DNA from: Paenibacillus sp. NEAU-GSW1
GTDB lineage: Bacteria > Bacillota > Bacilli > Paenibacillales > Paenibacillaceae
DNA: 64,000 nucleotides
Direction: 5' to 3'
Assembly (NCBI RefSeq): GCF_009737085.1
Contig: NZ_WOVL01000008.1
Coordinates: 1-64,000, forward strand
Shown: positions 1 through 8,485 of the stretch, one piece after another
Layout of the letters: each line of letters opens with the position of its first letter
Position numbering within the stretch: position 1 is the first letter of the stretch
The notes under the pieces: generated by a model
Told to the model about the DNA's origin: nothing
What the model saw: only the letters and a program-made list of their open reading frames with translations
Database searches by the model: none
Position numbers and translations under genes: made by a program

Positions 1-2
1 AC

Positions 3-224
3 ACAACAAATCCGATCGAGCGTATGAACAAAGAACTACGCAAACGATTAAAGCCGATGAATAGCCTTACTAATATTGAAGCGGCAGAAAAGATCATTTA
101 CCTGCAAGCACTAGATTACAACGAAAAATGGTGTGGCAGAGCCATTCGCGGCTTTGTCGATCCTGATACGAAGGTCGCGTTTGAGCAGATGTACAACGAG
201 CGATATGCGAGAGGGGCAGACTAA
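3..224 (+). CDS. IS256/mutator-type transposase, C-terminal part (cut by window edge)
   Basis: The frame is open from the window start and ends at TAA 222-224, so this is the last part of a longer protein. The reading includes TTNPIERMNKELRKR directly before a helix-rich tail. This NxIERxNKExRxR block is typical of the C-terminus of IS256 (mutator) transposases, close to the last catalytic acidic residue. The ATG at base 24 lies inside this block and is unlikely to be a true start. No clear terminal inverted repeat was found in the next 100 bases. Whether the full element upstream is intact cannot be seen. The family call rests on motif memory. Confidence 0.7.
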   Translation, partial: TTNPIERMNKELRKRLKPMNSLTNIEAAEKIIYLQALDYNEKWCGRAIRGFVDPDTKVAFEQMYNERYARGAD

Positions 225-339
225 GATCTTTAATCTCCCGCGCCTGCGCTTGGGCTACGCCCTCCAACCGAACAAACATCATATTCTTTATCCATCGTCC
301 CGATGGATAATCTTACTACACAAACTACTTGACGTCACC

Positions 340-552
340 CCGTTTTCGCCTCGATTGTGCAATATAACGCTGTGCCACAGCGTTATTTCACCAGCCGCCG
401 GCTTTCGCGCCCGAATAAAGCTGCAGGACAGCTTTATTTCCAACCAATCGGCCGTTTTCGCCTCGATTGTGCAATATAACGCTGTGCCACAGCGTTATTT
501 CACCAGCCGCCCGCTTTCGCGCCCGAATAAAGCTGCAGGACAGCTTTATTCC
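340..552. repeat. Two tandem 112-bp units, each with two palindromes
   Basis: A unit starting at 340 is repeated almost exactly from 452. Each unit has a perfect palindrome ATAACGCTGTG-C-CACAGCGTTAT (363-385 in the first unit) and a second hairpin AATAAAGCTG-N5-CAGCTTTATT. The first palindrome recurs in shortened form at 15288-15362. No protein-coding signal is convincing here. The stretch 225-339 before it shows nothing recognisable. The hairpins lack a clean T-run, so a terminator role is possible but not shown. Confidence 0.85.
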
Positions 553-632
553 CATCCATAATTAGTCGAAGTGCCGTCGGTCGCCATCCGTTCGAGCATG
601 AGATCAACACTGCCGCATCCGGCATTGCCGCC

Positions 633-666
633 AAAGAAAAAAGACGCTTTCGATGAAAGCGTCTTT
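633..666 (-). terminator. Rho-independent terminator of the 674-1297 gene
   Basis: Stem AAGACGCTTTC, loop GAT, and the exact complement (641-665). On the minus strand it is followed by a T-rich run (complement of 633-640). It sits 8 bases after the stop codon of the minus-strand gene. Confidence 0.85.
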
Positions 667-673
667 CTCGTCA

Positions 674-1297
674 TTATTCTATGCCATGTTCTGCGCGAAT
701 TTTATACATCCCTTGCAGGAGCACTTCGGATGGATCCCGGTTTAGCAAGTGATGCGCAAGCAAGAGGTGGAGAGGAAATGCACAAACATTATTGCCCTCG
801 CGAATAGCCGGGAAACCCGCTTCAAATACAGGACCAATATCCTTATTCCAATCCAGACCCGCATGCACCTTTTCCGGTGCAAATTCCTCTTCTACTGCCG
901 CGATGCAATGCGGAATCACGACTTTGTCGAGCATCGCTTTCGCTTCGTCCTCGCTTGTAGGAGATTTAGGAAGCGGCTTGCCGCCTTCCGTCTTCATCAA
1001 TTCTACAAAGAAAGAGGAAATCCACAGAGACGGATCGCCGCCCGATTGAAACTTCGCAACAAGCTCGCGAAGAAAAAATCCGCACGTATATCCGTTATTC
1101 GATTCATCCTTCACTTCGTAAATAAATATGGGACCGTAAACTTCCTGATTCATGACTTGTCCGTTAACTTCGTCAAAATGCATCTTCAACGCTACGAGGC
1201 CATTATGGTAAACAGCCTTAATCAATTCCTGAAACTTCTCTGCGTTTTCGGCTTCTTGTTTGCCGTTTGCTTCCGCGTTTGCGGTCTCATTATTCAT
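674..1297 (-). CDS. Conserved-looking hypothetical protein
   Basis: A soluble, acidic protein of about 207 residues with no signal peptide or membrane segment. I do not recognise the family. The N-terminal 20 residues are a low-complexity acidic stretch rich in Ala, Glu and Asn. The body is a mixed helix/strand sequence with several aromatic residues. A GTG lies at 1309, but the ATG at 1297 has GGGTG about nine bases upstream and is preferred. The gene stands alone with its own terminator. It converges with nothing upstream, and the gene on the other side is a divergently transcribed ABC exporter. Function unknown. Confidence 0.7.
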   Translation of the reverse strand: MNNETANAEANGKQEAENAEKFQELIKAVYHNGLVALKMHFDEVNGQVMNQEVYGPIFIYEVKDESNNGYTCGFFLRELVAKFQSGGDPSLWISSFFVELMKTEGGKPLPKSPTSEDEAKAMLDKVVIPHCIAAVEEEFAPEKVHAGLDWNKDIGPVFEAGFPAIREGNNVCAFPLHLLLAHHLLNRDPSEVLLQGMYKIRAEHGIE

Positions 1298-1421
1298 CGT
1301 CTGCTTCACCCGTTACCAGTATAGCATTAGCTTGTTCCGGCAGTCCAGCAACCGTTTTCAATTTACAATTTTTACTCTTCCCCGACCAAAGCAGGGGGAA
1401 AAACCTGTTCAAAGGTCTATT

Positions 1422-1448
1422 TTGACAACAGCTTTGTTTCGGTATAGT
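1422..1448 (+). promoter_or_regulatory. Possible sigma-A promoter of the ABC exporter operon
   Basis: TTGACA at 1422-1427 and TATAGT at 1443-1448. The 15-base spacer is short of the ideal 17, so this is only a candidate. It is 34 bases before the ATG at 1482. Confidence 0.4.
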
Positions 1449-1481
1449 TCTCTTGTAAAGATCATTTAGGAGGTACATTCC

Positions 1482-2402
1482 ATGTCAGAGGCTGTGTTGC
1501 AACTTCGCAACCTTACCAAAAAAGCAGGCAATCGCACGATAGTAGACAATTTAACATTTGAAATCCCCGCAGGAGAAGTCTTTGGATTTCTCGGTCCAAA
1601 CGGCGCAGGCAAAACAACGACGATCCGCATGATCGTCGGACTGATCGCTATGACAAAAGGAGAAGCCATTATTAAAGGCATATCTGTCCGCGATCACTTT
1701 GAGCTCGCGATGACTCATGTCGGAGCTATTGTTGAAAATCCGGAAATGTACAAATTTTTAACCGGCTATCAGAACTTGACCCATTTTGCCCGCCGCCATA
1801 AGGGCGTTACGAAAGAGCGGATCGACGAAGTCGTTCATATGCTCGGTCTGCAAAACCGCATTCACGAAAAAGTAAAACGCTATTCGCTCGGCATGCGACA
1901 GCGGCTTGGCGTCGCGCAAGCCATTCTGCATCGCCCTTCACTGCTTATCCTTGACGAGCCGACAAACGGGCTCGATCCTGCAGGCATTCGCGAGCTGCGG
2001 GATTATTTGCGAATGCTTACTCGCGAGGAAGGCATTTCCGTCATCGTCTCCTCTCACTTGCTTGCCGAAATGGAGCTCATGTGCGATCGGGTTGCGATCA
2101 TTCAGGCCGGCAAGCTTGTCGATATCCGCTCTTTGCAGGAGTCACGCGACCTCGCCGATACGAAAATTTTGATCGAAGCCGATAATCTGGAGGTAGCTCA
2201 GCGGCTGCTGTCACAATCGTTTGAGCCGTCAAAGCTGACTATAACGAACAATGGTCTCGAGCTGACGGCCGACAAAGCGGTCATTCCGATTATTGCGAAG
2301 CTCCTCGTTAGCGCTGAAATCGAAATCTACGGCATCCATGCCGTACAGAAATCGCTGGAAGAACAATTCCTCGAAATTACGGGAGGTGAGATGGTTGTCT
2401 AG
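1482..2402 (+). CDS. ABC transporter ATP-binding protein (BcrA-like)
   Basis: 306 residues. It energises an ABC-2 type exporter at the inner face of the membrane. Walker A GPNGAGKTT is at about residues 39-47, the signature is YSLGMRQRLG, and Walker B LLILDEPTNGLDP is followed by the H-loop SSH. The C-terminal 90 residues form the extra domain seen in the bacitracin/lantibiotic exporter subfamily (BcrA, similar to B. subtilis YxlF-type proteins). AGGAGG precedes the ATG. The stop overlaps the start of the permease gene, so the two are translationally coupled. The substrate cannot be read from sequence; small antimicrobial peptides are one known option for this group. Confidence 0.9.
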   Translation: MSEAVLQLRNLTKKAGNRTIVDNLTFEIPAGEVFGFLGPNGAGKTTTIRMIVGLIAMTKGEAIIKGISVRDHFELAMTHVGAIVENPEMYKFLTGYQNLTHFARRHKGVTKERIDEVVHMLGLQNRIHEKVKRYSLGMRQRLGVAQAILHRPSLLILDEPTNGLDPAGIRELRDYLRMLTREEGISVIVSSHLLAEMELMCDRVAIIQAGKLVDIRSLQESRDLADTKILIEADNLEVAQRLLSQSFEPSKLTITNNGLELTADKAVIPIIAKLLVSAEIEIYGIHAVQKSLEEQFLEITGGEMVV

Positions 2403-3354
2403 TCTGTCCAAACTGATTCAAAACGAAAATATGAAAATTTACCGCCGTCCCCGGACATGGGTGATGATCGGTTTCCTCTTGCTAACCGTTGCGCTGCTAA
2501 GCGGGATCATGAAGTGGGATGAAAGTAAAATGGATCTCAACAATTGGGAGCAAGCTCTATCGCAAGAGAACGAACAGTTCCAGCAAGAATTAACTTCGAA
2601 CAAAGAGCTCGATGCCCAGCAAACGACCTATTTGTCCAATCAAATTAAACTTAATCAATATTACTTAGACAGCGGCATTAATCCGAACGATCTTTCGCTA
2701 TGGGACCATGTAAACAGCTCCGTCAATTTAACGATGCTTGTCACTCTGTTGACGGTCATTATCGCAGCCGACATGATTGCCGCCGAATTTTCCTGGGGCA
2801 CGATTAAACTGCTGCTCGTCGGCCCCGCCTCGCGCACGAAAATTATGGCGAGCAAATATATCGCGACGATGGGCTTCGCCTTGCTGCTGCTCGTCATTTG
2901 CTTTGCCGCAGCCTTTGCAGCCGGCGGCATTCTCGAAGGCTTCAACAGTGTAAGCCAGCCGCTTGTAACGATCGATGCCGCTGACAGCAGCATTCAAGAA
3001 AGCTCGATGATCGTGAACGCTTTGCAAAAATACGGCTTCGCCGTCATCTCGTTAATTATGTATGTAACGATGGCTTTCATGATCTCCGCCGCGTTCCGCA
3101 GCACTTCGATGGCGATCGCCTTCTCGCTTCTCTTCATGCTTGTCGGCAATACGCTGACTGCGATTTTGAGCAGCTACAGCTGGGTCAAATATTTGCTTTT
3201 CGCCAATATCGATTTGACGCAGTATCTCGACGGCGCCGAACCTCTTCGTCCGGAAATGACGCTGTCCTTCTCGATCCTTATACTGGTCGCCTATTATGCG
3301 CTGTTCCAGTTCACAGCTTGGCTTCTCTTCACCAAGCGCGACGTTGCAGCTTAA
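2395..3354 (+). CDS. ABC-2 family permease partner
   Basis: About 319 residues with a TTG start at 2395, chosen because GGGAGGTGAG (2381-2390) lies at good spacing and homology-like sequence begins there. The gene overlaps the ATPase gene by 8 bases. An N-terminal membrane segment follows the basic RRPRTW stretch. A charged extracytoplasmic region of about 80 residues comes next, then at least five more hydrophobic segments, which is the usual ABC-2 layout of the BcrB/YxlG type. The last segment ends at FTKRDV, as in many of these proteins. It should form the membrane pore for the preceding ATPase. Confidence 0.88.
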   Translation: MSSLSKLIQNENMKIYRRPRTWVMIGFLLLTVALLSGIMKWDESKMDLNNWEQALSQENEQFQQELTSNKELDAQQTTYLSNQIKLNQYYLDSGINPNDLSLWDHVNSSVNLTMLVTLLTVIIAADMIAAEFSWGTIKLLLVGPASRTKIMASKYIATMGFALLLLVICFAAAFAAGGILEGFNSVSQPLVTIDAADSSIQESSMIVNALQKYGFAVISLIMYVTMAFMISAAFRSTSMAIAFSLLFMLVGNTLTAILSSYSWVKYLLFANIDLTQYLDGAEPLRPEMTLSFSILILVAYYALFQFTAWLLFTKRDVAA

Positions 3355-3362
3355 GCAAACGA

Positions 3363-3402
3363 AAGAAGCCATGTGCGGGCAGCCCGCACATGGCTTCTTC
3401 TT
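3363..3402. terminator. Bidirectional terminator between two ABC operons
   Basis: A perfect inverted repeat around AAGCCATGTGCGGG with a CAG loop (about 3363-3400). It separates the plus-strand exporter from the converging DrrAB-like operon. T-rich sequence follows on the plus side. Confidence 0.85.
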
Positions 3403-3441
3403 TGCTTTTTACCCAAAGGCTGCGCCGCAGCTTGCGGCGTT

Positions 3442-4254
3442 TTACGTCCGGCGCATATAAGCGCGAACGGTAAGCGGCGCAAATACAGCGACGATAATAG
3501 CCGCACCGATGAGCGAAACAACTAAATCCCAGCCTGCTGTCCCGGTATTGCAAAGCTCACGGACAGCCGTTACCAAATGGGAAATCGGATTGACGTTTAC
3601 AAACCATTGCAGCCATTTCGGCATCGTTTCAACCGGAACATAGGCATTGGAAAGAAACGTGAGCGGAAATAGAACGAGCATTGAAATACCCTGAACGCTT
3701 GAAGCCGTGCGGGAAATGACGCCAAAAAACGCAAAGATCCAGCTAATTGCCCATGAGCAAGCGATAACAAGCAGACCAGCCAGAGCGACACTGCCCAGAC
3801 CGCCTTCTGGACGCAAGCCCATAATATAGCCCATCGCAAAAGTCAGTACCGTTGCGATCGTATATCGGATCGTATCGGCAAGCAGCGCTCCCGCCAGCGG
3901 AGCGATACGCGCGATTGGCAGCGATTTGAACCGGTCGAATACCCCTTTATCCATATCCTCGCGCAACTGGACGCCCGTAACGATCGAGGTCGTAATAACG
4001 GTCTGAACAAGGATGCCGGGAATGATGACCGGCAAATAGCTTTTTACATCGCCGGAAATCGCACCGCCAAAAATATAAGTGAACATCAGTGTAAAAATAA
4101 TCGGCTGAAACGTAACGTCGAACAGCTGCTCCGGCGTGCGTTTTATTTTCAACAGTCCGCGATAGGCCATCGTAAGCGAGTTGCGCAGCGTTTGCCCGAA
4201 GCTCGTATAGTTTTTCAATTGCCGCTCACCGGCTAACTTAGTCATTCTGCTCAT
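3442..4254 (-). CDS. ABC-2 drug exporter permease (DrrB-like)
   Basis: 270 residues with six predicted membrane segments and the ABC-2 signature region near PLTFLSNAYVPVETMPKWLQ and NPISHLV, typical of daunorubicin-resistance permeases (DrrB) and NodJ-like proteins. The start ATG at 4254 overlaps the stop of the ATP-binding gene by four bases, so the pair forms one exporter. The protein begins with about 25 cytoplasmic residues before the first membrane segment. The likely role is efflux of a hydrophobic drug or lipid-like molecule; the substrate is unknown. Confidence 0.9.
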   Translation of the reverse strand: MSRMTKLAGERQLKNYTSFGQTLRNSLTMAYRGLLKIKRTPEQLFDVTFQPIIFTLMFTYIFGGAISGDVKSYLPVIIPGILVQTVITTSIVTGVQLREDMDKGVFDRFKSLPIARIAPLAGALLADTIRYTIATVLTFAMGYIMGLRPEGGLGSVALAGLLVIACSWAISWIFAFFGVISRTASSVQGISMLVLFPLTFLSNAYVPVETMPKWLQWFVNVNPISHLVTAVRELCNTGTAGWDLVVSLIGAAIIVAVFAPLTVRAYMRRT

Positions 4255-5270
4255 ACTCTCACCGCCTCCAATTGTTTACTTTCCTCCGCACTATCCGAAA
4301 CGCCATGGCCCGTAATCGTCAGAAACACTTCGTCGAGCGTCGGCTTCTGCACGCTTATTTCTGCCAAGTGAATATTCGCCGAGCGCAAAGCGATAAGCAG
4401 ATCGGTTACACGGTCCGCATCTGTCATCGGCGCCGTAATTTTGCCCGCTTCTGACGTTAATTGCGACTGAACGTTAAGCACCTGGTCAACGATTCGGCGA
4501 GCACCTTGAATATCCAGCGCATCTTGCACTCTTAAATGGAGCGACGAGGTGCCGACGGATTCTTTCAATTCATCCACCGTACCTTCGGCGACAACTTTTC
4601 CTCGATCAATTACGGCAACACGATCCGCCAGTTGATCGGCCTCTTCAAGATACTGCGTAGTCAACACTACGGTCGAGCCGGTATTGACCAAACGGCGAAT
4701 CGTATCCCACATTTGCGACCTTGTGCGCGGGTCAAGCCCGGTCGTCGGCTCATCCAAGAAAATGAGCGGCGGCTGCGCGATCAGACTCGCTGCCAGATCA
4801 AGCCGGCGGCGCATGCCGCCGGAGAAATTTTTAAGCGGTTTTTTCGCTGCCTCCGACAATCCGAATTCCTCAAGCAAATCCGCCGCTTTCTTCTTCGCTT
4901 CCGCACGGCCGAGCCCCAGCAGCCGGGAGAAAATAATTAAGTTTTCCGTCGCGCTAAGCGACTCGTCGACCGATGCGTATTGGCCGGTTACGCCGATTAA
5001 TTGGCGAACGATTTGCGATTCCTTCACGACGTCATGGCCGAAAATTTTCGCTGAGCCGCCATCCGGCCGCAGCAGCGTCGCGAGCATGCGAATCGTCGTC
5101 GTTTTACCCGCTCCGTTCGGTCCAAGCACGCCATAGATCGAACCGGCGCGCAATTTCAGATTGACGCCGTCCACCGCCCGATTCTCTCCAAAAATTTTAA
5201 CAAGATCATGTGCTTCAACCGCCCATTCCGCGTGATCCGGCGTTATTATCTTTTTGTTTACAGGGTTCAT
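4251..5270 (-). CDS. ABC drug exporter ATP-binding protein (DrrA-like)
   Basis: About 339 residues. Walker A GPNGAGKTT, signature FSGGMRRRLDLAASL, Walker B LIFLDEPTTGLDPRTR and the switch region TTQYLEEAD match the DrrA subfamily. The C-terminal 100 residues carry the usual extra domain, ending in PTLDEVFLTITGH, a strong DrrA hallmark. ATG 5270 is preferred over ATG 5276 because GGAGG is seven bases before it. It pairs with the overlapping permease. It is divergent from the MFS gene, with a 227-base gap holding an inverted repeat that could bind a regulator. Confidence 0.92.
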   Translation of the reverse strand: MNPVNKKIITPDHAEWAVEAHDLVKIFGENRAVDGVNLKLRAGSIYGVLGPNGAGKTTTIRMLATLLRPDGGSAKIFGHDVVKESQIVRQLIGVTGQYASVDESLSATENLIIFSRLLGLGRAEAKKKAADLLEEFGLSEAAKKPLKNFSGGMRRRLDLAASLIAQPPLIFLDEPTTGLDPRTRSQMWDTIRRLVNTGSTVVLTTQYLEEADQLADRVAVIDRGKVVAEGTVDELKESVGTSSLHLRVQDALDIQGARRIVDQVLNVQSQLTSEAGKITAPMTDADRVTDLLIALRSANIHLAEISVQKPTLDEVFLTITGHGVSDSAEESKQLEAVRV

Positions 5271-5289
5271 TTCCATACCTCCATCAACC

Positions 5290-5323
5290 GTTTATAAAGC
5301 GATTCTATTTCACTTTTATAAAC
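5290..5323. promoter_or_regulatory. Inverted repeat in divergent promoter region
   Basis: GTTTATAAA (5290-5298) and its exact complement TTTATAAAC (5315-5323), 16 bases apart, sit just upstream of the DrrA-like gene. They could be a regulator site or part of overlapping promoters. No regulator gene lies next to it. Confidence 0.35.
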
Positions 5324-5497
5324 TGAGTTTAAACAGCGGATTATTTTTTCGAATCGGTCGGCAGAAGGATTTCAGCCATACAACCAGCGGCGGATATTAT
5401 TTTGTTGCAATATTGCCAACACCGTTCTGTTTGACGACTCCAATAAAATGTTAGAATGAAGTATCCGATCCCAAATTTCAAATTAGGAGCTAATCTA

Positions 5498-6964
5498 ATG
5501 CGGATACATCCTATATCCCTTTTACGTATAACCGGCATTCTAGACGGCGTATCCTTGCTTGTCCTATTGTGTATTGCCATGCCAATGAAATATAAGTGGG
5601 GAATCGAAGAAGCGGTAACGATTGTCGGCAGCGTGCACGGCGGCATCTTCATTCTTTACTCGCTTGCCATTGCATACAGCGCCATTCGCGTTCGATGGAG
5701 CCTTCTGTGGCCGGCTGCGGCAGCCCTTGCCGCTTTCGTGCCGCTTGGCAACTTTGTGCTGGACTGGCAGCTTAAGAAAGCGCAGACTCGTTACAGCGAA
5801 CGGCCTTTTGATCGCAGCCTCATCGTTTACAGTATCGTGTTCTTCTCCTTCTTCGATCTGTTCTCGCAGCTGCCGGTCATGAGCACATTTGCTTCCTCCG
5901 TCGGCGCCGGCTCGTTTATTGCAGGCTTCGTTATCGGACTGTATTCGTTGACCAATACGCTAGGCAACATTGTATCGGGGATTCTGACCGATAAAGTCGG
6001 TCCGTTCAAACTGCTAATGAGCGGATTGCTGTTATCCAGCGCAGCGCTGCTGCTTTATCACTTTGTCGATGAACCCGTCTTGTTGATCGTCGTTCGAATC
6101 ATTCACGGTTTTGTCGCGGGCTTGATCGTGCCAGCCGCCTTTACGTTCTCGGCAAATACGACGAAAGCGACCGAGCAAGGAAAAAAAGTCGCCTTCACCG
6201 GCACATTTGTCGGTTTAGCCGCTATTATCGGCCCCGCTTTCAGCGGCATTATGGCCAGCAGAACTTCCGTTCCGTTTGTTTTTACTTGCGTTGCTATTCT
6301 CGGCTTCGCCCTGACGGTGCTGTCCGCTATTTTTCTAAGCCAGAGCAAATTGTCATCCCAACAAAAAAACAAAGCCCGCCGGGAAGTGCAATCCTCCGGC
6401 TCAGTGCTCAACGCAAATGTAGCGAAAGCGTATGGAGGAGCTTTCTTCTTAATGTTCTCGCAAGGCGTCATTGCCTACTTGCTGCCGCTGCACGTTCAAT
6501 CGCTCGGCTATGATTCGCGATTAAGCGGGACGCTGATGAGCACGTTCGGCATCATTGCCGTCCTGCTGTTCGTACTTCCTACCAATCGCATTTTCGATCG
6601 GGTGTCTTCGTCCAAAACGATGGCGCTAGGCATGGGATTAATGGGCTTAAGCCAGCTGCTGATCAGTCTGTCAGCTACGACACTCACGCTTTATTTGGTG
6701 CTCGGACTGTACGGCGTAGGCTTTGCCTTGCTGTTCCCGTCGATTAATACGATACTGATCAAAGCTACGCCATCGGAGCTCCGCGGCAAAGCTTACGGTT
6801 ACTTCTACGCCTTCTTCTCCCTAGGCGTTGTCGCCGGCTCTTCATTGCTCGGTTGGCTGCCGTTCAACCATACCGAAGGATTTATTTTCACAGGCATTAT
6901 TTTATTGCTTTTTGCAACGCTTGCCGCTTTTGTTAAGTCCAAGGAGTCCGCGTTGGCGCACTGA
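5498..6964 (+). CDS. MFS transporter with N-terminal DUF3817-like domain
   Basis: 488 residues from ATG 5498, which has AGGAG eight bases upstream; an in-frame ATG at 5456 lacks such a site. Residues 1 to about 90 look like a complete DUF3817 membrane protein (LLRITGILDGVSLLVLL, then MPMKYKWG, IVGSVHGGIF and a basic end after a third hydrophobic stretch). From about residue 105 a standard twelve-helix MFS permease follows, with the GxxxDKxGPF loop (SGILTDKVGPFKLL) between helices 2 and 3. The two parts are normally separate proteins. The MFS half resembles drug or sugar efflux permeases of the YfcJ/YnfM type. Substrate unknown. Confidence 0.85.
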   Translation: MRIHPISLLRITGILDGVSLLVLLCIAMPMKYKWGIEEAVTIVGSVHGGIFILYSLAIAYSAIRVRWSLLWPAAAALAAFVPLGNFVLDWQLKKAQTRYSERPFDRSLIVYSIVFFSFFDLFSQLPVMSTFASSVGAGSFIAGFVIGLYSLTNTLGNIVSGILTDKVGPFKLLMSGLLLSSAALLLYHFVDEPVLLIVVRIIHGFVAGLIVPAAFTFSANTTKATEQGKKVAFTGTFVGLAAIIGPAFSGIMASRTSVPFVFTCVAILGFALTVLSAIFLSQSKLSSQQKNKARREVQSSGSVLNANVAKAYGGAFFLMFSQGVIAYLLPLHVQSLGYDSRLSGTLMSTFGIIAVLLFVLPTNRIFDRVSSSKTMALGMGLMGLSQLLISLSATTLTLYLVLGLYGVGFALLFPSINTILIKATPSELRGKAYGYFYAFFSLGVVAGSSLLGWLPFNHTEGFIFTGIILLLFATLAAFVKSKESALAH

Positions 6965-7050
6965 TAAAGAGCTATTTGGAAAATTTAACACAGAAAAATC
7001 GGTTGATACTAAATCAAACGGGTTCCGTTTTAAGATGCATGAACAAGATT

Positions 7051-7095
7051 AAAAAGCAGAAAACCCTATACTTATAAGGGTTTTCTGCTTTTTTG
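7051..7095. terminator. Bidirectional terminator
   Basis: Long inverted repeat built on AAAAGCAGAAAACCCT and its complement, with A-run and T-run on the two sides. It serves the MFS gene (plus) and could serve the lipoprotein gene (minus). Confidence 0.85.
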
Positions 7096-7121
7096 TTAAT
7101 AGTGTTAAGGCTGCGATTGAA

Positions 7122-7544
7122 CTATCGTACCGTTAGCGTAATAAATTTATCTATTTGTCCTACGTTGATTAACCTTTCTTTATCCTTCAAAGAGAAAACT
7201 CCAGGCTCCAAACCCTCTAAATTTCCGTATCCACCAATAATATCTTCATCAACTTGATAAATGGAAGCGAATATTTTCTTTCCTGTTTTTTGTTTTTCTT
7301 TCAGCAAGTAGGTTGTAATATAAATTTCTTCATTCACATACGGCTTCAAATCAACAACACCTGCGATACTTGGATCCAAGCTTTTTGTCTCTAGCTTTTC
7401 TTTACTAATTTTCTCCTCAATATGCCAACCAAACGACTCAAGGTATTCAATAGGATTAACATGATTCTGCTCAGTTGTTTCTTTACTGCAACCAATCAGG
7501 AACACAATACAAAAAAATACAAATAAAACAATAATTTTCTTAAC
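7122..7544 (-). CDS. Small putative lipoprotein with no standard start codon
   Basis: The reading frame encodes a clear lipoprotein signal peptide (KK, a hydrophobic core, then LIGC) followed by about 120 hydrophilic residues of unknown family. The obvious first codon, just before the KK pair, is GTT at 7544-7542, nine bases after AAGGGAG (7560-7554). No ATG, GTG or TTG is available there. The first standard start is a GTG at 7505, which would remove most of the signal peptide. Either an unusual start such as ATT 7550 is used, or a point change has damaged it. The region is AT-rich compared with its neighbours. Function unknown. Confidence 0.6.
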   Translation of the reverse strand, partial: VKKIIVLFVFFCIVFLIGCSKETTEQNHVNPIEYLESFGWHIEEKISKEKLETKSLDPSIAGVVDLKPYVNEEIYITTYLLKEKQKTGKKIFASIYQVDEDIIGGYGNLEGLEPGVFSLKDKERLINVGQIDKFITLTVR

Positions 7545-7705
7545 CGAAATCGGCTCCCTTCATTTTCCAGATAGATTTGAGACGTAAAGATCCACATGAA
7601 GGTTGCAGTGTTTCAACTATTCTGCCAGTTGCTTAAATCAACAATGAGCGTTAAAACAGAACATAGTGCAAAAGGAAGAAGAATTTTGAACTAATCGGTA
7701 TTTTG

Positions 7706-7735
7706 AATTAAAAAAGACGCGCCAATTGGCACGTC
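7706..7735 (-). terminator. Terminator of the DJ-1/PfpI gene
   Basis: On the minus strand GACGTGCC-AATT-GGCGCGTC (one U-G pair) is followed by six Ts. It lies 32 bases after the stop of the minus-strand gene. Confidence 0.75.
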
Positions 7736-7766
7736 AAACCTATTGTCATTTAAACCTTTTACACCA

Positions 7767-8414
7767 CTACGCTTTTGCCGCATCCAAATACGGATATTCA
7801 ATCGTATGAGCGGTCGTTTGAGCCGCATCTTGGCCGAGAAGCTTTCCAACCATATAGAGCGCCATATCAATGCCGGCAGATACGCCGGCTGAGGTCATCA
7901 CGTCTCCGCTGTCGACATAGCGAACGTTCCTCAACACTTCTACCTCAGGGTAGTTGTTCTCTAAGTAATCCAATACGAACCAATTCGTCGTCGCCCTGCG
8001 ATTCGTCAGAAGGCCTGCTTCAGCAAGCAAAATGGCGCCGGAGCAAATGGAAGCAACCCATTTATTCGAGCGATGCTGCTCGGCGATCCATTGGAGCAGC
8101 TCGGGATTGCTGATCCCGCTTTTCACGGCTGTCAGAGGCCCCCCCGGAATAATAACGATGTCGAATTCAGGATGATCGTTAAGACTGTAATCCGGCTGTA
8201 TTTTCAGTCCGTTATGCGCCGTAATTTGTTGCCCGTATTGCGACAGCGTATAGACGATAAAAGGCTTTTCTTCCTTCGAAATTCGGTTCAAAAGCATTTT
8301 CGGCACATCCGCAGGATCATTGACCGTAAGCGAGAACACTTCGAACGGTCCCGAATAATCCAATACATCAACATGATCAAACAACAAAATACCTACGCGA
8401 CGCTGTTTTTGCAT
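7767..8414 (-). CDS. DJ-1/PfpI family protein (isonitrile hydratase-like)
   Basis: 215 residues of the class I glutamine amidotransferase-like fold. The nucleophile elbow is at SICSGAILLAEAGLL with Cys near residue 124. The N-terminal VGILLFDHVDVLDYSGPFEVF and the late TSAGVSAGIDMALYMV are typical of the isonitrile hydratase / transcription-regulator N-terminal subfamily. This one stops before any AraC-type DNA-binding domain, so it is a stand-alone enzyme or chaperone-like protein. Its upstream region has a perfect palindrome (8437-8454) matching one before the neighbouring TetR gene, so it is probably the target of that repressor. The true substrate is unknown. Confidence 0.85.
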   Translation of the reverse strand: MQKQRRVGILLFDHVDVLDYSGPFEVFSLTVNDPADVPKMLLNRISKEEKPFIVYTLSQYGQQITAHNGLKIQPDYSLNDHPEFDIVIIPGGPLTAVKSGISNPELLQWIAEQHRSNKWVASICSGAILLAEAGLLTNRRATTNWFVLDYLENNYPEVEVLRNVRYVDSGDVMTSAGVSAGIDMALYMVGKLLGQDAAQTTAHTIEYPYLDAAKA

Positions 8415-8436
8415 CCTCTATCCCATCCCTTTCATC

Positions 8437-8454
8437 AGAGACCAATCGGTCTCT
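8437..8454. promoter_or_regulatory. TetR operator-like palindrome before the DJ-1/PfpI gene
   Basis: AGAGACC-AATC-GGTCTCT, perfect arms of seven bases, 23 bases before the start codon. A near copy lies before the TetR gene at 9100-9115. Confidence 0.75.
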
Positions 8455-8485
8455 TGAGTTCAAAAAAAGAGAGTTTAACAAAAAC

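Noticed and set aside
340..552. Protein-coding frame of 142 codons over the palindrome block (133-561)
   Set aside because: It runs through duplicated hairpins and overlaps the transposase end; no start signal.
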